This document shows, one piece after another, positions 11,701-22,882 of a stretch of DNA of 64,000 nt. A model generated the notes under the pieces. That model did not search any database. It saw only the letters and a list, made by a program, of their open reading frames with translations, and was not told the origin of the DNA. Position 1 is the stretch's first letter. Each line of letters opens with the position of its first letter. The DNA comes from Sphagnum compactum (lineage: Eukaryota; Bryophyta; Sphagnopsida; Sphagnales): assembly GCA_965153455.1 (NCBI GenBank), contig OZ234495.1, positions 15,062,875 to 15,126,874 of the forward strand, given 5' to 3'. A program made the position numbers and the translations under genes.

Positions 11701-14700
11701 TTGCATAGGGGGTAAAGCAATAGATTGATGAGTTCTAGTTAGTCTAATAGATTTGAAATAACAATCATGCATCTAAATTTGGAATTGAAGTCAAAATAGT
11801 TAAATTTCCCAAGAAAAATGAAAAACCTTTAGAAATATTTGACATGTTGAATAAATATTGTCTATGAGCTGTATTTTTTTTAAATTATCAACAAAATTTT
11901 CAAGTTAGTATTTTCAATGGAAATTATTTTGCATATTGTGGGTGGATTTTTTTACTAACCTAAAATTGGTTTGGATACAACTGGATTTGTTGTGGTTGTT
12001 GAATCGATGATTTTCTACCAAGATTTTTGCCATGTTGCTACCTCTTACTAACAATTGCAACACATCCTTTCAATTCAAAGGTTCCTAAGTTATTACTTTT
12101 GCTTAAATCCTATGGCTAACGACATGTCCATGTTGTTGATTACTGGAAGCTTTTCATCACTTTTAATCTAACTCATCATCTTTCTTTTCCCTTTGTGACC
12201 AATTGCCCACCTACCACAAATCCACCCCTACACATAGACATTCTTTTTCCCACCATGATTCATTCATCATTGTTATAAATATCAATACTTAGAATGTTGG
12301 AACCTATAATGACACTAGTTGATTATGTCAATATAATGTTTTGTGCACATGAATGGTCCACCACAAGTTTGTAACCAATAGTCCATTTAAAGGTTCAATA
12401 GTGTGTTGAAAACTAAATTATTGATAAATGAAATTGCCAAGAGGTAACTTAATAAGACCTTAATGCACATTTAAGCTTGTTAAGTGATATTAGTGATAAC
12501 TCCCTCATTTTAATGATATTGAACTTTACAAAAATGAAATGCATTTCCTAACTCCTCAACATTGCACCCAAGTAATGAAAATTTCAGATTTTAAAATGGC
12601 ATAACTTGTACTGTATCAACATGTTTCATTCAAAGGAATTACACTAAATGAACAAAAGGGTTGTTGTGCACTATGATATCTAGGTGCTTAATTGTCTTCA
12701 ACAACACATCAACATAAACTCATGTTAAACAAATGCACACACACATATTCACCCCCCTATATGGGGATAAGAACCCTTGGAACCATATAATAAAATTGAT
12801 ACAAGTTTGAAATATATCCTATGGGGTTACCAAGAATGGACACCTTGGTTCCAAGTGGTGAATTCAAATGAATAACTTTTGTTAAAAACACATTCCCAAA
12901 ATTCATAATTGTTAAATTCAAAAACATGTTTGTCAAAGCAAATGTACTCAAATGTGTTTTAAAATGAATTTCACAAATTTCAAGATCTTCTCCAATTTTG
13001 AAAAGGAATGGTGCACATTTGATCACAAAAAAAGATATTTGAAAAAAAAACATTGTTCACGATTGTTTTGAATATGCAAAATTTAGGATTCTTGAAACAT
13101 GATCTGTTTGCATCTTGTTTTGAAAATTGAAACTTTGCAAGCAATGTTAACCTAAAGAGGGAAATTTTTGATAATCCAATTTATTATATTCCCCTTGTGA
13201 TTTTTCAAATATACAAAATTACAATTGTAAACATTGTTCACACACCAAATGATTCATTTTACTTTTTACACCCCTTAATATGTATAATCACATTCAAAAA
13301 ATCCCCCTTACAAAATCATTATTTCAAAAATCTAACTAAGGTAGCTCCAACCGGTTATCATGTGCACCAAAGGCACAACCAATCACCCTTAGCACCCTTC
13401 TACAAAGGTGATGTTAAACCATAGTTATGACATTCTTGGTGCAAGAATGTTATGGAAGCCCAAAGAAGCAAGAATTTTAAAGAATTTTATAGATCAACCA
13501 GTGTAATTTGGTAAACATTCGCGGGTAAAGAATGTTATGACAAGGTGCTAAATGAAGAATTTTAAAGAATTTTAATGTGCAAAATGAAGAATGTCATCAC
13601 TAGGTGTTAAACACCCCATGTGAGTCCAAACATGCAATTGTGATTCACACCAATCTCCTTGGTGTTTTGCTTAAAAACCAATGGGTTAAGTAATCAAAAT
13701 GACAAGACAAAACTAAATTGGCTATCCAAGGAGAATAATTTTGAAGTCATTTTTCACAATTTAATACAAAAGTCTTATGACCTAACAAAATGTCACAATA
13801 TACTATTATGCATGTGTGTACATAAAATGAATATAAACTACCCAAAAACACTTTTTTTTAAAAATGATTAAACAACAAAGATTGGTTACATTCTTTTAGA
13901 AGTGATTTTGGATCATTTGTATTCATTAGATTTGTTTCAAACTTATAAACATGTTCCCATATTATATTTGAAACATTATTGTAAAAGTACATTAAAAAAA
14001 AATCAACATTAACCTAACTAACCATTTCAAAACATGAAAATTTAAACATTTGTTACACCTTATGTGACTCCTAATTACATGTTTGGACCCATGTGCCAAC
14101 CCTTGGAGCATTGGTGACATACCAACATGGTGGTTGCACCACATGTAGACCCACACAATATACATCTCAAACATGTAGGTATTATTCAACAAAAACATTT
14201 TTGAACTTTTTAATTTTTAAAAATATTTTTGATTGGTAGTAACAACTTTAGGTCATGTGACCTCTTGTAGAGTTATTATGAGTTTGGTAGAGGGTATTGA
14301 CCAATTTATTGGTCAACATTACTCCTAACAAATTCCTTTTTAACAACATTGCAAGGTCGATGGTATTTTTTTCTTTCCAAAATAACATCCCAAAACTTTC
14401 CATGATTAGAGAGACTTTTTTAAAGAAGAGGTAGGGTCCTCTTTCTAGTGTCTAAGGAAAGGGAGAAATGTTTTGTTTATGCACCTTACAATTTTACAAC
14501 AATGCAATGAAGTTTTATTGAATGTTTGTCTGAATTCTCATGTTTTTGATATTTTTTCTATGTTTGCATGAGTAGGAAACAAATTTCTACATTAAAATTT
14601 TGAAAGAGCAAAATATACAAAAATAGAAAAGGATTTGAGGATGTGATCTTTTCAAGTTTGTGAATATTTCTCATAGCCTATTGAAATACATTTGGAAAAG

Positions 14701-14985
14701 AGTTAATTGAGTTTAAGGTACAAAATTTATGTTTGAAATTTTAGAATTCTAGGGACCTCATTTTATTCTTCTAGCTTTTGCAATATTTTCTTTCACTTTT
14801 ATTTATAACCTTAAAATCCATTTGGTAGACACAATTTCTTTCATTATTGTTTTACTTATTCAAATTTCATTCATACAAAAACTTAGACAGTATAAGCTTA
14901 TATAAGCTTCTTTGTGATTTGTAATTTTACAATATGTCATCAAGTATGTTTGTACTTGAAATCAAGCAAAGTGTGTCAAGGAATT
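8748..14985. other. Long AT-rich gene-free interval
   Basis: No complete gene, RNA gene or bounded mobile element was recognised. Longer frames (10449-10673 +, 10532-10834 -, 11117-11317 -, 11133-11369 +, 12757-13053 -) overlap antisense to one another and carry no motif I know. A short internal duplication with AGAATTTTAAAGAATTTTA lies at about 13468 and 13555. A 20-bp palindrome (TTGACCAA/TTGGTCAA) lies at 14297-14316. Confidence 0.5.
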
Positions 14986-15043
14986 TATGTTTGGACACAT
15001 CTTTTGTGCATAAATTTGATAGAAATCTGACATTCTACAAGAA

Positions 15044-15850
15044 TTGCAAAATCAATCCCAAAAACAAGGCTCAACTTTTTCAAATTTGAATGTTAAACCA
15101 AAGAATGAAACAACATCTACAACTTCAATATTTGAAACCACCCCAATTTCATTAACACTTCCAAACTCATCCTCTTACAATTTTTGTGGATATTATGGTC
15201 AAAGTAATAATGGGTGTGGAAAAAGTTCGTTTCTACCAATTTTTCAACCATTTGTGTTTACAACATCAACTCAAATTTGAATCACAACTATTATGGTAGA
15301 AATTCCAACCATGTAGTTGTATCTTCTACAATAGAAGTACCCATGACTTTAGTAGTCAAAGTAGTATTTGGTAACCCATCTACTAAAACTACTTTTATTT
15401 CATTAATCCAAGAATCTTTGTTTCAATAATTGTCGATACCTCCAATAGTTTTCCCTGTGTTGGATCTATTCCTTATTTAGAAGGGATGTCTTATCAATAT
15501 TGGCCTCCAAGAAGTATAGGATCTAACTACCCAATTATGTAAGTTCAACACACATCACTCAATCAGTACCTTTGGGAGGTGGTAATGGTCATCTAGGAGG
15601 TGGTGCTACAAGAGGTGGTGGTGGTCCTCCAAGGGAAGGAGGTGGTATTTCATGAGCCACATAAGGAGGGTGTAGTGGACAAAGTTCGGCATGTGCCAAT
15701 GGAACATCAAGTGGAGAAGTAGGTAGTGGACCACCAAATGGGGCCCTAAAAGGAAGATCACCAAATGGAACCCCTAGAGGAGGACCACCAAATGGACCAC
15801 GTAATGAACCCCCAAGAGAAGGATTCCCTTGGAATCCCTAATACCCACAT
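15044..15850 (+). pseudogene. gag remnant with degenerate CCHC knuckle and Gly/Pro-rich linker
   Basis: Near 15174-15219 the translation NFCGYYGQSNNGC matches the spacing of a retroviral-type CCHC knuckle (C-x2-C-x4-H-x4-C). The first Cys is replaced by Tyr and the His by Gln, so zinc binding should be lost. From about 15570 to 15840 the sequence encodes a Gly-, Pro- and Asn-rich low-complexity linker (GGG, PPNG repeats) in a frame broken by stops. It precedes the protease and RT remnants in the order expected for gag. Confidence 0.6.
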
Positions 15851-16309
15851 TTATGTCCAATTCCAAATTTAGTAGTAGCACCAACTTTCGTAGTGCCTCC
15901 ATTAACAAGAAGGTGGTATTGTGTTCAATATACATACCTAAATATAACCTAGATGCACATAATTTGGGTTTTAAAAAAACAATTTTGCTCCAAATGACAT
16001 TTTTGAATGGGGAAAAAAAAAATGTTGGGTCACCCAAAATTATGTTTTTAATGAATTGGAAGTTAATTTTTGCAAACAACATTGAAACATTTGAATTAAT
16101 GAACAAGTATACATGAACAAGTGGCCATGTGTGAATGTGACCATGTGTGAATGCGAACATGAGCATTTGAGTGTGAACATTTGAGTGTGAGCATGAACAG
16201 ATATTCCATAAAATATTTAAGGGAATATTTTTTGATTACAGATTCCCTTGACATGGATCAAATATTTTCTAACATCCATGGAATCCCCTACATAATCACC
16301 TTTATAGTC

Positions 16310-17368
16310 ATGAAAAAAATAATTATGGATGCTAGTTATTCCATGTTAGGTAGACCTTAGTTAAGAGATGCCAAAGTCAAATTACCATTGAAGGCAATGG
16401 CAAAATCAGAACCATTGTTGTCATTAAAAAATTAAATGGAACCATAAAGAAACCTAAAAATGTTATTGTCTAATGATTTCATCAATGGAATTACTAATGA
16501 GGAGGAAAACACTTTGTTTATTATAAAACTTGATCTATTCTCCATTGGAATAGTCAACTTGCCTTTGAACTTTGTCCTTAATTCCTTTAGCTTTAATATT
16601 ATTGAATTCAAAAAACAATTTTGGCATTATCAAAGCATCTATTTATTTCTATTTAGGTAGATGTAAAATCTATGAGAATTTGAATGCAAGATCTATAGAT
16701 ATCTTGTTGGATGTTACATGAGGAAGAACAAGTTTGAAATTTGAATTTAAAAACACCAAAAATTCCACAAATTGTTAAAATCAAATGTAAACTGAATTTG
16801 GCATTAGTTATAGATGTTGAATAATTTTTGAAGGAGTATAAAGATGTTTTTGCATGGAGCTACCAAGATCTCAAAGGATTCCACCTCACATTATTCAACG
16901 TGAATTGAACTAAATATTTGAATACCCCTAGCTCATGAGGATTAGAACAAAATGTATTTCAATTATGATATTGTTGTCAAACATGATCTGAACAAATTAT
17001 TGGCTGCAAGATTCATTCAACCAATAAACCAAACTACATGGTTATTTTTTATTATGATGGTATCAAAGAAAAATAAAAAGTTGAGGATTTGCATCGAATT
17101 CTACAAATTCAATTTCCCAATAAAGAAGGATCCATATCCTTTTCCATTTATCAAATAAGTCCTAAATGTAATAATAGGCCATGAAATCTACGATTTTCTA
17201 GATGGATTTTTAGGCTACTATCAAATTATGATAGCCTTGAAAACACGTGCAATATAATTTTATTACCAATTGGACCAAAATTTTTGTTTAAATCATCATA
17301 CCATTTGGTTTAAAAAATGTTCCACCAACATACCAAAGAACTATCAATACATCTTTAAAGGAATGGAT
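16310..17368 (+). pseudogene. Ty3/gypsy pol remnant: protease end and first half of reverse transcriptase
   Basis: At about 16316-16360 the translation contains LGRP*LRDAKV, the end of the retropepsin region with Trp changed to a stop. At 16841 EYKDVFAWSYQDLKG marks the start of RT. At 16952-17158 follow KHDLNKLLAARFIQPI and KKNKKLRICIEFYKFN, the conserved early RT block (normally ...KLRICVDFRKLN). At about 17195 FLDGFLGYYQI matches the RT block usually FLDGYSGYHQI. Near 17305 PFGLKNVPPTYQRTIN matches the following block. Stops and frame changes separate these blocks. Confidence 0.85.
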
Positions 17369-17959
17369 GAAAGCATGATCAAGTATACATTTTGTGATCC
17401 TTGTCAAAAAATGTAAAGTAGCCATAAATCAAGCCTTAACATATCAAATTTTAAAATATTATGTAATTTAATGATCAATATGAACATATTCTTTGAATTT
17501 ATGTCAATGATATTGAAGAATCGCATGCTTAAAGTAGATTTAAATAGATTTCTAAAAAATGCAAGTAGATTTGTTTTTACTTTCTAGGTTGCCCAAAAAA
17601 ACAAAATAAGCTTCAAGTAGATGAAATATTGATTTTTTTAATTTTCTTGGTTAATAGCCATTTAAAATTTACTTCTACACTTTCAACTTCCAAGGTAAAA
17701 ATAATAATATATCAATCTTTTAATGTAAACATATTTTGAACAAAATTCTACCAGTCAATTTCAAAAATGCTTTTGACCTACTTTTAGTACACTAAAGTTT
17801 TCCAAACTTTGTATACAACATACTATAAACTCAATATTGTGCACCATGATGGTTTGACAATGAATGAAAAGGTTTCAATTCTACTTTCTTGCATTTATGT
17901 GTAAAAATATGACTATAACTACTCATAGCTACATTTGTTGTATATTTGATCATGCTTTC
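17369..17959. mobile_element. Insertion with about 20-bp inverted termini, inside the RT remnant
   Basis: GAAAGCATGATCAAGTA starts at 17369, and its inverted counterpart (GAAAGCATGATCAAATA on the minus strand) ends at 17959. The reverse transcriptase homology stops just before the left end and resumes just after the right end. The 591-bp interval is therefore best read as a small DNA element that inserted after the retrotransposon. No transposase and no clear target-site duplication are visible, so the family is unknown. Confidence 0.55.
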
Positions 17960-18310
17960 ACCCGAATATCTTAGTAGCTTTATGAAAAAAATTCTAATTT
18001 TTTTCAAGGTTTTTAATGACATTCAAACACATTTATCAAAGCTTCAACTTTGCTTCAACAAATATCAAAAGTTTGGTATTAGTTTGAGTCCAAAAAATGT
18101 ATATTTTTGGTTTACTTTGGAGTCATTTTGGGCTACATTGTTTCCAAGGAAAGGAAATTGCTAGACTTTAAAAATATTTTGGCAATTATAAAGATGCCAC
18201 CATCAAAGAATCCCAAAAACATCCAAGTATTCAACGAGATGATGCAACTTTACTATGCTTCATCAACAATTTCACATTTGTCATGGCACCAATATGAAGC
18301 CTTCAAATGA
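17960..18310 (+). pseudogene. Ty3/gypsy RT remnant, second half
   Basis: The frame starting near 17946 reads SPEYLSSFMKKILIFF, then DIQTHLSKLQLCFNK and FGISLSPKN. These match the RT block around the catalytic FLDDF and the following helix. The catalytic Asp pair is gone (ILIFF in place of IFLDD). From 18107 another frame gives LGYIVSKERKLLDFKN and MPPSKNPKNIQVFN, the RT connection region, so a frameshift lies in between. Confidence 0.85.
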
Positions 18311-18770
18311 ACTACCGAAGCTTGGGAAATGATAAAAGCTTTGTATGTGGATGCATTGATTTTGATTACACCTCGTTGGGATCTAAAATTTCATGTGCAC
18401 ACTAATGCTTCCAACCTTGTTGTGGGAACAATCTTGGCACGTAATATCAATACTAAATGTGATTAACTCATCAATTATGTATTGAGACTTATCAATAATG
18501 TCAAATGGAATTATACAACTATTAAAAGAGAAGTGTGGTAATGGTCTACACTTTGCACAAATTTTGCATTATTTATTGGGCAAAAAATTTATGTTTTACA
18601 TAGATCGCAAAGCATTGGTCTACTTGATTTGCAAGTTGTAACTATGAATTGCTTATTGGTTGCTATTATGGAATACAGTTTTTCAATAATTTACAAATTT
18701 GGATGATCTCATTTGGTAGCCAATGTTTTTTCCCAATTACTAAATTCTATTGAAAATTTGGGAGTACTAA
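18311..18770 (+). pseudogene. Ty3/gypsy RNase H remnant
   Basis: The translation FHVHTNASNLVVGTILA corresponds to the start of the RNase H domain (usually HTDAS...). The catalytic Asp is changed to Asn. Further on, WNYTTIKREVW and HLVANVFSQLLNS align with the family blocks usually read YSTTEREALA and HVVADALSRL. Several in-frame stops are present. Confidence 0.75.
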
Positions 18771-18804
18771 ATCAAACAATTGACACAATGTTTTTACTTT
18801 ATAA

Positions 18805-19480
18805 CCAAATTCACCTTAGTAAATGACCAAGGAGCTCACTTCATTAATGATGATGCCATTCAAATTTTGACCATTCATTTCCTTTTTCAACATACCGACT
18901 CTACCACCTATTATCCACAAGGCAATGGACAAGCATAATCAACTAACAAAGTTATTAGAGCTTTGATAACAAATGCAATGATTGGTATAGAACATTTACA
19001 TATTACCATGTATGCTTACCAAACAACATTCAAAGTAACTATTGGTCATGTCTACCCTTTCAACTAGTGTATGGATTTCATCCACTCATGCCTACTAAAT
19101 ATCTAGTACCCACTAAACCATCAAGTATTGAAATTTTTATTGAACCCATTCAAGTGTTTACTTCTCAAATTACCAAATTAGAAAAACTAGATGAATCCAG
19201 AAACATAGTGTTAGTACCCAAAATCCAAAAACAATGGAAACATGTTCTTTGGGCTCATAATCACTACAAAGAAAAAAACATTTCTTTAAAAAACTATGTG
19301 CTTTCGTTTCCCAAAAGCAAAAAACTCATTTAGGGAAATTCAAAAAATGATGGTTTGGGTGTTATAGAGTGTGATATCGCCTACTGAACAATAATGTCTT
19401 ACTAGTAACCATAGATAAGTTTGATCCCAATCCCATTTTAGTTAACATCCACGAACTCAAGCCTTACCAACTTCCAAATG
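18805..19480 (+). pseudogene. Ty3/gypsy integrase remnant (C-terminal half)
   Basis: The translation LVNDQGAHFIN contains the second catalytic Asp of the DDE triad. It is followed by TTYYPQGNGQA*STNKV, where the third catalytic residue (Glu) is a TAA stop. Then come FQLVYGFHPLMPTKYL and a basic C-terminal part to about 19333, with further homology (DKFDPNP, LKPYQL) to about 19480. The zinc-binding N-terminus and the first catalytic Asp are missing. The sequence passes straight from the RNase H end to the second half of the core, which indicates an internal deletion of several hundred base pairs. Confidence 0.85.
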
Positions 19481-19619
19481 TAGGTTTTAAAAGATTGGCA
19501 ACTCAAATAGAAGAAGGGGGAAAGACTAGTAAAATAGGTTAGAACCAAAAGGTGAAATGTTAAACAACAAAGAGGTTTCAATAGTAGATCTACTGAAAGA
19601 GGATTAATTGCAAACTTTT

Positions 19620-21508
19620 GTTAGAATCAAAAAAGTACTACAAATAAATATCCCATTTTATGGGCATTTTATTGGGTGTGCATTTCATTATTTTTTTCAT
19701 GTGATGCCTTTAGGGCATGTTCTTGACCCAATTTCCTTATTTTGTCATAGTTTTAATCACAAGGTCTTGTTAAAATCACAACACCAACCAAGGTCAATGA
19801 ACAATAATTTAACATGAACACCTCCTTATTATCATAATTGCAAATCAAGCATATACAAACCTTGGAGCTTCCACTAGGAACAATTTATTGACCAACACTT
19901 GTCGAGCTGTTGATTTGGAATATAAAGGATGAACATTGTTTTTCAATATTACTTTTCATGAAATCTAACTTGAGAATTAAGCTAACCATTCATTTTAATT
20001 TGGTTCTTAGGATGTTTGCAATTTGCACATGTACTCCACTTATATATTCAAATTTGGAAGTATGATTAAGGATTGGCATGCTTGAAAGGTGAATAGTGTC
20101 TTTTTAATTTAATTAGTAAATTTTGATTACAAATATGTAGCATATGGTGCCATTTTGAATTAATATTTGTTGAATGCAACTTGTAGGCTTTATCTTACGT
20201 ATTTCTTCGTACTTATGTTATGTAAAAAAGTAGGGATAAAGTCAACATGTTAGGGAAGGAAGATAAGTGATGGACCCCCCAATTTGGTTTAATGCAATTT
20301 TGTGTAAGTTGTTCCATTTGTTTAAATATTGATCATGTCTATATTGTTTTGTTTGGATTTTTTTGCCATGTATCCCCATTTGTCAATTGCATATTGGATC
20401 TTGCACTATTTGATTGGCTAGAAAAAAATGACACGATTAAAATTAATATTACACATGGCCAACTTTTGAGGAAGTATTAATTGTGGTGAATATGCAACAA
20501 AGTTTATTTTTTCTTTGTGACCTATATGTGTAGAAGTCTAAGTTGGTTTGATATGCGGCAAATTCCTTGAAGAGGAATGAGATAATAATAAACATGATTT
20601 TTAGAGAGACAATTTTTTTTGGTTTGTACACTTGGTTTCGTTTTTTATAATAATTAAATGCCATTGTGAAATTAGTTCAGAATGCAAGGGGTCAATGTAT
20701 GTTGGGTTTATTCTCTTAATTTTTTTTGTTTTATATATTTTTCCTTGAATTGTCATTGAACTATGTGATTGTATTGACCAACCTCACAATTGGTTCACAA
20801 GGATTGAATGTTTTGTGTATTATCATAGATTTTTAATTTCTTTTAAAATTGATATGTGATCAACACACATTAGTTTTTAGTTATAATGTCCCTGAAAGCA
20901 TTGTCATGGTAAAATTAATTTGAATAAATAAATTTATTGTTTGTACAATATATAATATTCATTTGCTATGGTAAACAATTGCAACAATCAAAAGGAATAA
21001 AATGAATTTTTTTTGAATTATGAACTTTTTATAATATTGGAAGCACATTAACATGGATACATACCAAACAAACTAAGAACCTACAATTATAATCATATGA
21101 AAAATCATAATTTACTTTCTTTTTTTAGATTTTACCTTTCTTTGAAAATTTGAAAATTTGAAATAAAAGGAATTAATTCAATTGTCCAACAATGAATTAC
21201 CACCATTTTGAACATTTACTATTCTTAAGTTCAAATTGACATAATCATTTTGGAGTGTTGGAAAAAATTGCTTTAAATTTGAAATATTCATTATTATGTT
21301 TGTTATACTTTTGAAATATATTGCCTAAGATTTTTGAATATGGTAACCATTTTTAATTTCAAATCTCGATTGTTTATCATAAGAAACAACCTTTTATATT
21401 TAAACTTTAACATTTGAGCTTTTGTGTCCTTCCTTTGTTGTTCAACATAACATTGATTCCCTAAATAATCATGTATGTTTGATCTTAATTGTCTAGATAA
21501 TTAGGTTA
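19620..21508. other. AT-rich interval, possible end of the gypsy element
   Basis: No gene is recognised. A purine-rich stretch (GGGAAGGAAGATAAG) at about 20254 is followed by TGATGGACCCCCC, which could be a polypurine tract and the start of a 3' LTR. Without a matching upstream copy this stays a guess. The remainder is AT-rich. Confidence 0.35.
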
Positions 21509-21511
21509 TGA

Positions 21512-22879
21512 CACAACAACACATTATGGGTTTTTTGAGTGGTCAAAGAAACAACTATTGTCCTTTTCGACTACAATTGTGACTACTTAGTCACAAAAAT
21601 CATTATGTAGTTACAAAGGCCATTGATGTGTCATATGATGTTATGGTTTTGCAACTATAGTTAGTATGATGACTAGTGGGTTTTTTTGGATAGATATGTT
21701 ATTATTCTTGAAATTGTAGTAACATGCTTTAAATTAATTAAAATTAGTTAATTAAAAAAACCTGACTTTTGTGATTAGAATAACAACTTTTAGTTTCACA
21801 ACATGATGATGTGGCATTCCACATGCATTTTTTTAGTCATTTAAAAAGTTGTTTATGCCATTTCCTAGTCAATTTTCCCATTGTAATTGAATAGGATAAA
21901 TCATAAAAGATATGTTTTAATGTTGTATTTGATAATAAAATATTATTAATTAACATGATGATCATACAATACTTTGGATAAAATGAGGCATTTATTGGTC
22001 GGTCATTATGAGGTCATTAACTCTAAGTTAGATTAGTAAGTAATATAAATTGACAAATTAGTTCATCTTAAGTAATCCTAGGGAAGCCTAAGTTTAGGCT
22101 AAGTTGGTAGGTAGTAGGTAGGTTGATCTAGGTCAACTTAGGGTGGCCAAGGTTAATTCAAGGTTAGAAATTTTGAGCTTTATAACATTGTGTTAAATAT
22201 AATTAAAATGAAAATGTGGTAGTGCAATAGATGAAAACTTGAACCCCAAAGTGAAGGTGAGGGGTTCAAGTCCTCACTCTTGCAACCTATGATACCTAGG
22301 CCACTTGGCTTAGGTTAGGTAGCCTCTCTAAGCTTCTTGGGCTAGGAGTTTGACATTTGTTTTTAGTTTGGGCCACCTAGCCTAAGTTAAGTAGCCTAGG
22401 TTGCTTAGCATATGTAGTTAGCCTAGTTAGGTTGACTTTTGGCTAGGCAAATTAGGCATAATTGTTTAGCCTAACTATGTTAGGTTAGGTTGACTTTTGG
22501 TTATGCTATCTACATGGGTTAAATTAGGTTGACTTTTGGTCATGTGCAATGATTCATTTATGTTTATAGATTTTTGACATATGTCATCTATCCATTAAGA
22601 CGTCTTGTGTAACACTTAGTTGAATAAAATGACTAAGTTGAGATGACATGTACTTTACATGTCATACTAAGGTTAATGATGACATGTAATTTCACTATTA
22701 TAAATTTTTAAAACATTTTAGTCATTAAAACAACTGGGTTTTGCAACTAAATGTCCCTTACAACTATATGGGTGAAATGATATGGGTTTAACAACTCATT
22801 AGTCACTAGTTGTGTATGTCCTTCTTGACTAATATGTAGTTGTAAAAGTTAGTCACAAAACTCAAAATGTGTTGTTGTG
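21512..22879. mobile_element. Non-autonomous CACTA-like DNA element with CAC termini
   Basis: The left end CACAACAACACATT (21512) has an inverted partner at the right end (22879 read on the minus strand), and the similarity continues further in (ATGGGTTTT / TTGAGTTTT). TGA flanks both sides (21509-21511 and 22880-22882), giving a 3-bp target-site duplication. CAC ends plus a 3-bp duplication fit the CACTA/CMC superfamily, although the terminus is CACAA rather than CACTA. There is no transposase frame. The 1368-bp body contains CCTAGG/TTAGGTTGAC-rich DNA and a tRNA-like segment. Confidence 0.75.
22213..22286 (+). repeat. tRNA-like segment inside the 21.5-kb element
   Basis: GGTTCAAGTCC at 22263-22273 matches the polymerase III B-box consensus exactly, and a weak A-box-like stretch (TGGTAGTGCAAT) lies about 50 bp upstream. 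It aligns loosely with the tRNA-like segment of the 6.1-kb element; both share an AAAG(G/T)-plus-GGG(A/T)TCAA core. It does not form a credible intact tRNA. Confidence 0.5.
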
Positions 22880-22882
22880 TGA

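Larger units (their letters stand above)
14990..19520 (+). mobile_element. Decayed Ty3/gypsy LTR retrotransposon (internal region)
   Basis: In order along the plus strand there are remnants of a gag zinc knuckle and glycine/proline-rich linker, protease end, reverse transcriptase, RNase H and the C-terminal half of integrase. This is the gag-PR-RT-RH-INT order that defines Ty3/gypsy. All frames are broken by stops and shifts, and the element cannot be active. An insertion with inverted ends interrupts the RT region, and the integrase N-terminal part is deleted. I could not identify LTRs, a primer binding site or a target-site duplication, so the outer limits are approximate. Confidence 0.85.

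Noticed and set aside
14297-14316. 20-bp palindrome TTGACCAA/TTGGTCAA
   Set aside because: A single isolated palindrome in AT-rich DNA with no associated gene or repeat; likely chance.
20254-20290. Polypurine tract and 3' LTR start of the gypsy element
   Set aside because: Suggestive sequence only; no matching 5' LTR was found upstream, so it is not listed as a feature in its own right.
22213-22286. Possible functional tRNA gene (good B box)
   Set aside because: The A box is poor and acceptor, D and anticodon stems cannot be drawn; it sits inside a DNA element.
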